Origin: Pelargonium nanum
Lineage: Eukaryota > Streptophyta > Magnoliopsida > Geraniales > Geraniaceae
DNA: 64,000 bases
Reading direction: 5' to 3'
Assembly: GCA_036897485.1 (NCBI GenBank)
Contig: JAYMTF010000006.1
Location: forward strand, 1 to 64,000
The stretch's first letter is position 1. Every line of letters begins with the position of its first letter. This document shows positions 1-11,821 of this stretch, piece after piece. The notes beneath the pieces were generated by a model, which saw only the letters and a list, made by a program, of their open reading frames with translations, had not been told where the DNA came from and did no database searches. A program made the translations under genes and the position numbers.

Positions 1-630
1 ATATATACATTTGGCAGTCCAAATTAATAAATTCGGCCGGAAAATACAAACCCACAAAACTTCACCACATTTCTAGTCCTAATAGGATTAGGGTTTGGGT
101 ATAATGTATATATATTTACTTTTTATATTTTGATTATTAAATTGGAAAAATAATATAGTTCCTTAGAATTGTTATTGCTCTCATCTTTCTTTTGTTTTCT
201 TCTCATAATCGTGTAATGTCAATAATAAAATATTATACTAAATTTAGTAGGCTTCGATTACTAATTTTTAATTGAAATTTAGAATAAATATGAGATATTA
301 ATTTATAATTATTGCATTTATTTAACTTTTTTTTATGATGTCATATTTTAAATTAAAAGAAGACTATTTCCTCAAATAAGTTAAATAACACGGTATAGAT
401 GTTATTTCAATTTTTTGTTGTTTATGATTGTGATAGACATTGATTATGGAAGATATTTGATAAATATTGGATACCAAATGTTTCCTATAGGTTAAGAAAG
501 AAAATAAAGATGATGGTGATGGTCACTCTTTTTGACAAATAGCTTGCAACTGCTAAGGATGAGGTTGGGCTTTCTCCATTGAAGTGAGTGTGGAATCGAC
601 TACACATGCACTCACTCTGGTTGCACGTAA

Positions 631-851
631 GAGCGTCTCTGAGTCAACTTACGCACATTTTGAAAAAAAACGTACACAATTTTGAAAGTATCGTGCATGT
701 TATTGCAGAGCGTTTGAGAAAGAATCCGTTTATATGTCGATGTTGTCATGCAGATGCACTGACTTCTGACGTACGGTAAATTTGTCTCTAAGTCACTATG
801 TGCACATCTTGAGTATTTTTTCACGATTTTGAGAGTGCATCGTGCACATTG
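631..851. repeat. Degenerate direct repeat, two copies
   Basis: The segments at about 631-702 and 778-851 share the same order of short motifs: gtctct, then gcacat-ttga, then a T- or A-rich run, then cgtgca(t/c)(g/a)tt. They look like an old tandem duplication with a period near 150 bp. No coding sense is apparent. Confidence 0.45.
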
Positions 852-2062
852 ATCTTGTGCATTATGAAAACACTATTGAATGTTTACCTCAAAATTTGAA
901 TATAACGAGTTGCACAACCATTTATATGCTTGTTTTAATATCTTGACCGCTATAGTCATGTCACAAGTTATCAATCCTCTCGGTTTCTACAAATGACTAA
1001 GTTCAACATGTTAATCGAATTAGAGACGTTAGTGTCAAGTATCTCACTTCTAAACAAAAGAAAAAGAACAAACAGTGTGTTGGTAGTAAGAAAATGTCAC
1101 ATGAACAATGTTATCCTTATTGAGAAATAGTACTCGTGAATTGACATGTAATACTAAAATTTTAATGTACAACATGGACTGAAGACCAACACTTTGCGGA
1201 TTGAACACTTGATTTTCGTTTCCAAAATCTCGAATTCGAGTTCTAAGTGATGTAATATGAACTGAAAGAGTTTGGTAAACAAACCACATGCCAAAATGAC
1301 CCACCAATCTGACCCATCACAACCTCAAGCTTGAAGCTAATCAATCCCTCTGCAAATCTACTCTTGCCTTTATTTTTTCTCCATGTTTTGTCTATTTTTT
1401 TGGGTCCCAAACTAACCCAACTCCATCAAAACTCAATAAATTTAGAATTCTACCCTTTCGGGGACCATAGTGGACTTTTAGTGATGCAAAAATTATATAA
1501 TCGAACAAAAGTAACTAGATTTTTTAATTAGATTGTAATTTTAGAGCAGATAATGACAACATATATCGAGAAGATGCGATGTGTATTAATTTCAGACCGA
1601 TTTTAAATTTATTAACCGAATTTTTCCACATTATTGTATCGTCAATTTTTACTATTTAATATTTATGTATCATTCCAACTAATTAAGCACTAATTGCTTC
1701 GCCGACACTTTAAACGTAAACAAGACAACTATAATGACAATTTTTAATTGCGTGCGACATAATTAAAGAATGATATTGACTACGATAAAACATAAAAGAT
1801 TAGTTAGATTTTGATGATTATGATTAAACAATTTGATTAAGAAATAAGGCTAATATGCTAGATGTTGACATACCTACCAAGATTCAAGTGTTTAGTACCG
1901 TACACATCCACATTGTAGATAAGATCATAATAAAATAATTTTTAGTATTGAGTTTAAATTCATATTTTAGATCCTAGTTGCCCAAATAAGGTGAGGGGAT
2001 TCCATTTCATGTGCTTATAAGCATGAAAAATACATCGGTCAGGAACCATATATGCTTCAAAT

Positions 2063-3432
2063 TAGAGCTGATAATTCGAGTTCTTTTGTCGTGTGAATTT
2101 TGGGTTTTACGAGTAAAATTTGTAAGTGTCTAACCCAAATTTTCTTATGGAAAATCCGATCCGGTCTGTAAAAATGCGTGATGCATGAGTTGAAACACTT
2201 TTGAACTCATTTACTAATGTTTTGAATTGAATTGAAACTTGATCGGTTTAAGTGAAACGGACCAACGAACATGACCACCGCCTTTTGCCAAGTGCCTAAA
2301 CTAAAATTTTGCATTCCAAAAGTTGTTTTGACCATTTTTCTGTGTCAGGTTATCTTATTTCACGTCAAAGTTTGGAATAAAAGTTGTATATGGTCTGTGG
2401 GACAACAAAATAAACGAAATTACGAAATTGCCCGAGTTATGTAACACAGTCTTGAAATTGCCCATAACGATACATGTCATAGCCAAAGTTCATGTCTTTT
2501 AATCTCATGCCCGTTTTGAGCACGTGAACCTGAGACTCAATTTCCTCTAAACTCTCTCCGCCGCAACTTGCATAGTGTTTTTTCGAATACCTAACTAATT
2601 GGAGACTTTTTAGACCTAATATCCTAAAGACCAAAAAAGAGAGTATGAGAATAAAATGTGGTGATACAATAAAGTTTATGAGAATAAGCTGTCAAAAAGC
2701 CAAAGCCAACAGAAAATGCTACAAAACTAAAGCATTTGTCTGGAAATCACTTTAGAGGAAGCCAAAAGCTAAGGTTTTTACATACTACTTTTAAGTTGTT
2801 TTTTTCTTTTCATGTCAAACCAACAGACACAGTGTATTAAATTACTTCTAATCTGATTTTCATGTAATCTCTTCCTTAAACTTATCTGTAATTCTATTTG
2901 AAAAAATTAAGCATTGCATTAGAAGAACAAGTAACCCTCAAATTTTAATGAATTTTGATTTTATTGCATTTGAAAATTTAAAACTCAAGCTTTTGTGATT
3001 TTACCTGATTCGTATTGAATTAAACTAAGTGATTCACGCTAAAAATAATAATTTGTATGCGATTGTATAACAATTTTTTCCTGAACAATCCTCCTCATAC
3101 CGAAAGAAGTTGTGTTAATTTTTGTATAAAATTCAAATATCTAAAAATTGTTTGTTTAACCATTTTTGATTTAATTCTCATGAAAATAAGAATTCTAGGG
3201 TACTTTCAATTACTAGAGTTTAGAGCTAAAAATTTGGACTTGAGCTAGTAAGCACATGTTTCGTTCCACATTTTTGTGAATTCGGTTCACAGAAAATACA
3301 ACTGACCAGTTTTTTTTTTGTCGGATAATTCCTGCATGATCTCGCACCTTCTACATGCAAAAACCGAACCCCAAACAAAACCCAACATCTTTCGAGCTAA
3401 AATTCAAACTAAAATTCAAATTATCAGCTCTA
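2063..3432. mobile_element. Possible non-autonomous hAT-like element, about 1.37 kb
   Basis: The left end reads TAGAGCTGATAATT and the right end is its exact reverse complement, 14 of 14 bases. The ends match the terminal pattern of the shorter hAT-like copies at 32247, 46675 and 63084. Sequence just inside both ends has the same 'cgggttt/aacccaa' flavour. No transposase frame is visible and the 8-bp flanks do not match, so this may be one old element or two unrelated copies in opposite orientation. Confidence 0.4.
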
Positions 3433-4547
3433 TCAATTACTTCAATCAAAAAATTAAACAAACGACTCCTACCAAACAACCACTTCATTATTAGTATAGA
3501 AAGCAAAAACTCTCACTAAAGACATAAACGAAATGGATCATGACAATCACTCTGCACTTTGCGCTCCCAATGAAGTGTTATGTTGTAAAACGACATTTTG
3601 TTACTACTTTATTTAACTGAATCTCATTCCGTAACTTTTTAGCTGAGATTGTTACATGATTTGACCTAATAACATAAGTTTTTGGATTATACAACACATA
3701 CAAACTTAGATGTCATAAGATAGAGGTATGAGAAAAATGTGAGAGGAAAAGAAAACAATGATTAGGCCAAAAATGGCCAAAATAGCAAAAAGAGAAGAGG
3801 ACATGAAGAAGAGAAAAAGACCACATGGTCATGGTCAGTGTCTCTATGTATTTTTCACAATGATCAATGTGCACTCACATGTCATCTTCAAAAAAGCCTG
3901 ACCCAACCCTAAACCCAAAACTCCTTTGCCCACCAATTCATTTGCTTAATTATTTTATTAATTTAATTTAATTTAATTTATGTTTATATAGTACAAAATG
4001 CAAGTTGGTGCTAATTGTCTCATTACACATTAAAAACAAGACAAGGTTGGTGATCTCTCACTGATATTGTCTCATAAAACACAAGACATCTTCTGAAGAA
4101 TAAGAGAGAGACCAATGAGTTTGGCTCTATTTAGGTTTGATCTTGGATTTTATTACAAATTAACCTCAAGGTGTAATCATTTTTTAGTAGTGAATAAAAT
4201 ATACTTAGTAAGTTTATTTCATGTGTCAACGACATCATTATTCGTCTTATAATCAACAATTTGATTCATATTTCGATTAATTTATGTTAGCAGGGATTGA
4301 TCAATAGTAATCTCTATAAAAAAATTACATATATTAATCGATAAAAGTTGGTAAGATGTAATAAACACATGCTCTATTTCAACTTTGCACTTTTTATTTA
4401 AAATAGTATATTTTCTTTGAGAGCATAAATTGAATATGGGCGGTGACTCAGCGTCCACAAATTTATTGTGGTAGTAAAGAATTAATTTGTGCGATTTAGG
4501 ATTAAGCTAAATCAAACGACTAAAAATATGACATGTCATTAATACAT

Positions 4548-4646
4548 GTATGCATGAGCACAAATCAAGTACATGTATGCATCGGTGATGTGTGATAGTC
4601 ATATGTTTATATGCATGAGCACAAATCAAGTACTATGTATGCATCG
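4548..4646. repeat. Short tandem duplication
   Basis: Two copies of a segment built on 'atgcatgagcacaaatcaag' followed by 'tatgcatcg' lie about 60 bp apart. It is a simple local duplication with no associated gene. Confidence 0.6.
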
Positions 4647-7600
4647 TTCGAAACCAGATCAGACCTAAAATAGGGATTTTTGGATAGAGAAATGACTAGA
4701 CCGAATTTATGAAGAAAAAAATACTTAAAATGAATTAAATTCACAATAATGAAGTATATTAATTATACCAAACATGATAAATAGAATTAACACACCTCAA
4801 AATGAATGATCTTTTTTTTTCCGACTTCTCCAAGCCTCAGACAACACAGTCAAGACAACGACAAATTTTCTGTCTCAGTAAAGGCGGAGCAACACTTAAG
4901 AACTCAACAGAAAGTCACAGCGAAACGAGCCGGTTATTATTACCATAGCTATTTTCATTGTTTCACTCTTTTGGACCGAAACCGAGAACTGGTCTGGTCC
5001 GGTTGGATCCGAAAACCGGTCCGGAAACAAGTGTGCATACCCTTAAAGAGAAGGACAAAGAGAGAGCAAGGGGTGGTGGTGACTAATGAGACCTCCGCTC
5101 CTTGCGGTCGGGCCCTTAACGGGTGGGTCAGAAGTGTCGTGTCCGTATCCGGCACGTGTCAGAGAGTCCTTCCTTGCTAGCTACCCATCCCATATTGCAT
5201 TGCTTCCATGCCCAATCCCCTTTACTCTCAACCCACATTCCTTGTTTCTTGTCCTCTTTCTTTGCCCAACCTTCTCTTTACATTTTCTTTTATGATAAAA
5301 AAAAAAACACAATTAATACATGTCGCTAACAATTTGCGACGGGATAGACACAAAATAGAGTGTTCGTCGAAGAATAATCGACGGATACAACGGTTGTTAT
5401 TCAGTGACGATAAATTGCAATCACCGCTAATCGACGGTGAAATGTTGTGATTGATTTTTCTGTTTTCACCGCGATTGTTTTCTCCATCGCATATCTATGT
5501 TGTACCATGAAATTTATTGAAACTCCAATACAAGATAAGTAGAAACGTTGTGCATGAACCATATCTAAAACGATTATGAGTGTGTCGTGAGAGGAACATT
5601 GCAGTGTGAAGTTAAAGTTTGATTTGAAGCTATTAGTTTTAGTTTTTAGCAACTTGATCATCCACAAACGGTAAAGATAGTTTAAAGTTGGTCTCAACTG
5701 TAATATATATGACACTGGTATTAACTAGATCGGGTTATGAAGAATCACAACATATGATAAAGTTTTCATTATCCGGTTTTAACATAATTAGTCTTTAACT
5801 CAAAATCGCATTAAATAGGATAACATATACTACTATTTGATCTAGGATCTCATATATGCTAATGGTTTCACTATGCACCCAAAATTAAAATATAGAAAAT
5901 TTTGGGTAAAAATATAAGAATGTGTTTTTGTAACAAATCTCAACTTGGTGAGACCATTAATAGTATTGTTCATGAGGAGTCCATTTGATGGGTTGGTGGT
6001 GCCCTCCACTTTGAAGATATGACAATGTCACCATGATGTGTCTTAACACAACCAAATATCAATCCACCTCCATTTCCTATTTGATTTGAATGTTTATGGT
6101 TTGTGATGTGGGCTTCCTCTTTGGGGCATCTTGGGTGGAACCAATTTGCCCCCACTTTTTTGCATTTTCACACTCCAAATACTATTTGCTTTTGGATGGA
6201 ATAGTATTGAGCTACTAAATTGTAGTACTTCATGTTCATGGTGTTATTTGACTCATTTCATGATTTATTTATATATATAAAAACAGTATTGTTTCATAAA
6301 ATTCATATCCATAATCATATCGAGTAGATAAAAGCGATAGTTTTAAAAATAGATTTAATTCATATTAAATAGTCATAAAAATAGCCCACAATATAAAATT
6401 GTGTGAAAAATATGTAACTTTTAGTTAATTTTATCAATTTCAAGGAATTAATGAGAAAAAAAAACGGAAAAAGTAATAGAGATATTATAATTGTAATTAA
6501 ATTGAATAAGAGTAAAGTTTCTTTTTTGAAGGGACCATTTGTCAAACCTAATGTACATCATGATTCATTAATCAAATTCCATGGACCATGTGTGACAAGA
6601 GAACTATTGAAAAAAGATTAAGTGTCACATTTTTTCTTCACAAATGTGATATTTTAGTTCTTAAAGAAAATAATTTGGACAAGATTATTGGCAGAGTGGG
6701 TCCAATCCAAGAAAAATGTTTGATAAATTTGCTTTATTCCAAGCTCAAGATTGTGATTTGTGAGTGCATTTTGTAATGTCAATCATCACAAAGGGCATGA
6801 ACCATTGCTTTATTCCTAGTACTAAGAAGACTCAATTGTCACTTTTTTTTTTTCTCAAATACAAAGATTTCTCTTTAGCTATTTTCATGATAATTTTTTT
6901 TAGTGCATTCTAAATATTTTACATGATTTTCAAACCAATGATTAATAATAACTTGTTGGTTTTGACACACACTTTACCCCCCCTTTTATAAAAAAAAAAC
7001 AAAAACAAATTATCTTTTTCAATTAAATGATACAATTCATTTCAACCTCACCCATACTATAGGTTGCATCCCCATCCTTTCACATTAAATACAATAATTT
7101 ACACATTATTCAAGTGATTTTTATTATTATAATATAGTCACATTTAATAATAAAAAATGAAAACTATAAGTAAAGTAATTTAGTTATTTTTATTAAACAT
7201 CCGGTTTAACTTAAATTAAGTTGTAGATCACGCCTATTCATTTAAGAAAACCTATTCTTTCAAATTAAATGCAAAAATATTCAAGTAATAGTCATATTTA
7301 TGGAACTAAAATTAAAAATTAAAATTAAATTAAATTTATAGGAAAAATCATTTAACTATTATTTTTTTGTTTAATATAGATTGAGTTGGAAAGGGACACA
7401 AGGGTGAGATGAATCCATAAGAACTCGAAGTATGATCATCAAATTTTAGGGTTCATGTTCATGTTCAATGATTCCTAAAAATTTGCAAACTAGGTCGGAC
7501 TATCTCACAAATTTTTCATGTAAAACTCAAACTCCATCCTCAACACGCAACTTGCTCAAGTCCGCATCTCTTTCGAAACGAGCTCTCTTAAATCTTTCCA

Positions 7601-8046
7601 ACCTAAATCTAAAAAGAAAACACGACGTAACCCAACCTGAAATCAGAATTGCTATCTCTATATGAGGTGCTACGCTTTCTTGGTCTCAAACTTGATAAGT
7701 AAAATTAAATTGTCACAACTCTCCTAATTGATCCACTCATCCACACAATTACTCTATTAATGGCATTTTTTTTATTAACTATATAATCCATGGTAAAAAA
7801 ATGTCTATTTTTCACTTCTGCCCAATTTTATTTTATTTTTTATTTTTGTTTAGTTTTCATGATTGTGAACTTGGACAATCCATGTTCTGTAAAACACAAA
7901 AAAGGACAGTGAATAGTGGTAACATGGAGACAAACACAAGTTTTTGTCCCACATAAATGTCTCCTTCCTTGCCATTCTCCCCAAAACCCATACCCTTTTT
8001 GGTAATTTCACACCTCACCCCCATACCCATCTCTCCTCTCTCAAGC

Positions 8047-8054
8047 CCCTATAT
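8047..8054 (+). promoter_or_regulatory. Likely TATA box of the RING-H2 gene
   Basis: CTATATAC lies about 120 bases before the chosen start codon at 8173. Transcription from it would begin near 8080, so the in-frame codons upstream of 8080 would not be in the mRNA. This supports the internal ATG as the true start. Confidence 0.5.
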
Positions 8055-8100
8055 ACTTCAGCTCCCTCTCCTCCCAAGAAAAAAAAAACAGAGCACCTTC

Positions 8101-8154
8101 CAAGAAACAGAGCAAAAATTCAAGAAACAGAGCACCAATCAAGAAACAGAGCAT
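8101..8154 (+). repeat. Triplicated 20-bp motif in the 5' leader
   Basis: CAAGAAACAGAGCA occurs three times, at 8101, 8121 and 8140, in the predicted 5' UTR of the RING-H2 gene. A weaker fourth match (acagagcacc) precedes it near 8088. Confidence 0.7.
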
Positions 8155-8172
8155 CTCCAATTCGGATCCTCC

Positions 8173-8685
8173 ATGGGTTTTCCGGTGGGTTACACGGAGC
8201 TCCTCCTCCCGAAACTGCTCCTCCACACGCTCTCCGTTCTGGGTTTCATCAGAAAGCTCATCTCCACCGTGTTTCGCTACCTGGGTCTCGCCGATTTCCT
8301 CGAACCCGACATTGCCTGGTCGGACCACCACCACCATCCCGACCCGGCGACCCGAATACCCGAATTCCACTCCGTCTCCGCCGTGCTCATCCGCGAAATC
8401 CTGCCGGTGGTCAAGTTCTCGGAGCTGGTGGACCCGCCGGAGAGCTGCGCCGTGTGTTTGTACGAGTTCGAAGGCGACGATGAGATCCGACGGCTCACGA
8501 ATTGCCGACACATTTTCCACCGGAGCTGTCTGGACCGTTGGATGGGTTACGATCAGAAGACGTGTCCGCTTTGCCGGACACCGTTTATTCCGGACGATAT
8601 GCAAGAACAGTTCAATGAGAGGCTCTGGGCAGCCTCCGGGATCCCCGAATTTTACGGAGATTACTCGCAGGTTTCGGGTTTATAA
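8173..8685 (+). CDS. BRH1: RING-H2 finger E3 ubiquitin ligase, BRH1 type
   Basis: Single-exon gene of 170 codons. Residues 9-39 form a hydrophobic, Leu-rich N-terminal segment likely to anchor the protein in a membrane. A complete RING-H2 finger lies at 92-134: C92, C95, C111, H113, H116, C119, C131 and C134, giving C-x2-C-x15-C-x1-H-x2-H-x2-C-x11-C-x2-C. The N-terminal 'MGFPVGYTELLLPKLL' and the length match the brassinosteroid-responsive RING-H2 family (BRH1 and close XERICO-like relatives). RING-H2 proteins transfer ubiquitin from an E2 to substrates; no substrate can be read here. The frame stays open for 72 codons upstream (to 7957), but that extension has no family similarity and overlaps a TATA-like box and leader repeats, so ATG 8173 is preferred. 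Family assignment is firm; orthology to BRH1 itself is inferred. Confidence 0.93.
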   Translation: MGFPVGYTELLLPKLLLHTLSVLGFIRKLISTVFRYLGLADFLEPDIAWSDHHHHPDPATRIPEFHSVSAVLIREILPVVKFSELVDPPESCAVCLYEFEGDDEIRRLTNCRHIFHRSCLDRWMGYDQKTCPLCRTPFIPDDMQEQFNERLWAASGIPEFYGDYSQVSGL

Positions 8686-9544
8686 AATTAGATTTTTCTC
8701 GGAAAATTGGATTTTCTCGGGTAAGGGGGAGAAAACGGAATCTGGGTTTTGATTTTGTGTATATATACGAAAAAAATTTGATGAGAGAAAAAAAATTTAC
8801 TTGGATGATATGTTTATTTGTATAGTTTCTTTTTCTGGGTTCATTGAATTATGGATTTGGATTATAAATTTGGATTTATTATTTTATTTTATTTTCATGT
8901 TATGGTTGAAGAAAATTATGGGAATTTTCATTTTTTTTTTCTTCAAGATTGCAGAGATGAAAAATTGAGATTCCATGTCTGTGGGATGAGACCTTAGGAC
9001 TGAACCTTAAAAACGAGATGATGTATACAAGAATTGAGGAATCTTTGTTCAATTCTGCAAATTTTTGGTTTATGGGATTTTGAAGTTTCTTTTTTGATGA
9101 AAAAGTTGGTTAGGCTAGAATTTCTTGGTTCATGGCAGAGGAGCCATGTGTTTGGAATAAGTGTTTTTTATCTGCAGTGGAGATGACAATTTGGCCTTCA
9201 GATCGGTTTTGTTTGGGTTTAGATTGACAAAAAATAAAATTAATTTTAATACAAAAGACGTTCAGATTAGATCATATTGAAATTTAAGTTTTAGTGTAAA
9301 ATTGTCAAATTGTCTTATTTTTGTAGGATAAATCTGTGATCTCATTCGACCCAAAAATTTATTAAATTGAATAAGATCAATTATACAAGTCGAATGATAT
9401 TTCAAATGTTCACGGGTTTAAATCCAAATTAATGTGATTGAGAAAAAAATTTATAACCTAAAACCAGCTCCACGAATTTGGTGCAGTTGACATGACATCA
9501 ATACATAATTCAGGAGGAGCAAGAGAGAACAAACTCTCTACATT

Positions 9545-9592
9545 AACATTCGTGACTCACCTTCAAAAAAAAAAAAAAACATTCGTGACTCA
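9545..9592 (+). mobile_element. Minimal retroposed insert with 15-bp target duplication
   Basis: AACATTCGTGACTCA occurs at 9545-9559 and again at 9578-9592. Between the copies lie only 'ccttc' and a run of about 13 A. This is what a LINE-driven insertion leaves when the copied body is almost entirely lost and only the tail remains. Confidence 0.55.
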
Positions 9593-10411
9593 AAATACCC
9601 TTGTACTCGAAATGTTTTGCCAATAACACTCTTTCACTTCATGTCTCAAATAGGTACATGGTTTGAATCGTTATTGTCAGCATCAATTCAATCGTTATTT
9701 TGTATGTTTTTCTTGTACAACGTCAATTTATCCATCTCTATGTCGGTACAAATTGATTAGATCAATCATTTTTTTAGAGTGAAGAGAAACTTTCATTAAT
9801 AAGCATAAGTACAAAAGGAGCTATACAACAATAATTTTGATACACCAATTTTACTAAAAAGAAGTTAATCTATAGACTTGATCTATAAATGTCCGCATTA
9901 CAAGATGTACAATTACAATCAACAAAAATGTTAATTCAAGTTCCTATTGTTAAAACGTAGTAAATTATAGTAGTATGTCCCTTACCAAATTTGTCTAAAA
10001 AGTAATTTGGATTATCCAATTGGTTGATAGTTATAAAAATGCATAAATGTAAAGTATCATATCTAAATTCGACTTAATTACTATGTCAAATACAATAATA
10101 TGGATATTCAATTAATTGATGAAGAAGAAGATGGGTCTTGAATTTGTTCATGAAAATCATTTTCATTAAAAGTTGATAGAATAGAGATTAATTTATGCAC
10201 TTGAATTTGGATTAATTTTGCTTGTCAAATTAAATAATTGTTATTGAATATCATTTGTTTTCATAGTCAAAGAAAAAATACTAAGACATAGAATTTATTT
10301 CAACATTTTTGTATTCAAAATATTTCAATATTTAGCCGGACACATCAAGAACATGTAACCAAGTCTTTGAAGTTCCTTGGACTGTGAACTACATGGCTGC
10401 TTTGAGAATTC

Positions 10412-10413
<2 letters not shown>

Positions 10414-10446
<33 letters not shown>
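10414..10446. repeat. (AT)n microsatellite
   Basis: An uninterrupted AT dinucleotide run of about 16 units in intergenic DNA. Confidence 0.9.
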
Positions 10447-10449
<3 letters not shown>

Positions 10450-11094
10450 AAATCATGTTATTTTCTCTTACACACCATCAAATCAATTATATCTCGTAAA
10501 CATATTATCTATAAACCCAAAAATTGTGCGAGCATGGCAATTGGTGGATCCTAATTTTTTATAATGTCTCAAGTTCAGTGGTACCTTAACTATCCTAAAT
10601 AATTTTCGGCTTATAAAATATATATAATGTCACAAATAAGATTATTTCTCGGAATAAAATATTAATTTGTAGTATAATAAAAAAAGATTATTAATAAATT
10701 AGAAGTCAAATTTATAAGAATATTCATTATCATCCTTGCATGCCCCAGCTAGCTATATTCTTTGAGGGTGGCAAAGACAATTTTGTGAGCTCTTATTTTT
10801 TTATATTAACAAAATTATTAATTCATTAATTGAACTTAATTAAAATTAAATACCTAATCCTTCTAGATAAGAGTTTCATAATTTTTTGTTTTATGTGCTT
10901 TCTTTTTCTTTCAATGCTGTCCCACAAAACCATACCTCATTTAAAACAGAAAAGAAAAGAAAAAACAGTGTATGAAATTGTCTTCATCACATTATAAAAA
11001 TGAAAATAAAATGTGGTTTGATGAAGTATTTTCTTTTTTTAAAAGACCATAAATTTATTGAAATTTGGCTTTTTAAGGACATGGTCAAAGAAAA

Positions 11095-11440
11095 CATTCT
11101 CAAACATATTTTTATTGTTATAAAATTATAATATATTGTTATCAATACCTATCAAGAATATTGATGATTTGCCTTCCATGGCAAATCATGTGCAAAACAA
11201 AAGTAGAGCTATCTTAATGGCAAGTGTCACCAAAGGATAAAAAGGTAAAATAGTTTGGTATTCAAATATATTGTTGTTATTGCAAAATTTAATATATATA
11301 CTATCAATACCTATCAAGAATTTTGTTGATTTGCCTTCAATGGCAATTCACATACAAAACAAAAAAAGGTACAGCTACTCTAATGGCAAAGGCACTAAAG
11401 GGTAATAGGTATTGGTAAAATGAGTAGTTACAAAAAAATC
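11095..11440. repeat. Tandem duplication, about 165-bp unit
   Basis: Two diverged copies (about 11095-11258 and 11263-11440) share the blocks 'atcaatacctatcaagaat', 'gatttgcctt', 'atggcaa' and 'taatggcaa' in the same order. No coding potential is visible. Confidence 0.7.
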
Positions 11441-11821
11441 AGTTATGTTCGATAAATTTAGGTGTGTTGTGACTTGTGAACTCGATAAAAAGTACAGATA
11501 TATGGGACAAGATCATGACCGGAAAGTTATATACGATCTCAATATGTTAGATCAAGTTTAAACAACTACTAATTTACTCGAAGAAGAGAATAAATGATAA
11601 TATTAACTGTACGCGATATAAATGTGAGATCGAAACAAAGATAAGGGTTCATGTCCAAGTTCAAATTGTAGTACTTTGTAATCACATATGAAAAGAAAAA
11701 TCACACAAACTGTACTCAACTGGCCTCCCAGCCCAAACAAAACCCAAGATGCACCAAACATATGTAGATCTGTGACATAAGATAAGACTCACATGGACCA
11801 AGAGCCAACGCGTGGAAAGAA

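Larger units (their letters stand above)
1..7900. other. Gene-poor AT-rich spacer
   Basis: No open frame here resembles a known protein, and none carries splice signals that extend it. The stretch holds AT-rich unique sequence, short direct repeats and at least one element with inverted ends (2063-3432). The longest frame (4806-5180, 124 codons) has no recognisable domain. A G-box/ABRE-like GGCACGTGTC lies near 5152, but no gene follows it closely. Confidence 0.6.
8686..11821. other. Intergenic spacer between the RING-H2 and Cys-rich genes
   Basis: The first 150 bases or so are probably 3' UTR of the RING-H2 gene. The rest is AT-rich and contains a tiny polyA insertion (9545-9592), an (AT)n tract and a 160-bp tandem duplication. 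The last bases before 11822 are the 3' UTR of the minus-strand Cys-rich gene. No other gene is recognisable. Confidence 0.6.

Noticed and set aside
4806-5180. 124-codon frame on the plus strand, with an overlapping minus-strand frame
   Set aside because: No recognisable domain, low-complexity composition, and overlapping frames of similar length suggest a chance open frame in a locally GC-richer patch.
7957-8172. In-frame N-terminal extension of the RING-H2 gene
   Set aside because: The extension lacks similarity to the family, overlaps a TATA-like box and triplicated leader repeats, and the internal ATG gives exactly the usual length.
8041-8604. 187-codon minus-strand frame opposite the RING-H2 gene
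   Set aside because: It is the antisense shadow of a GC-rich coding exon and has no independent signal.
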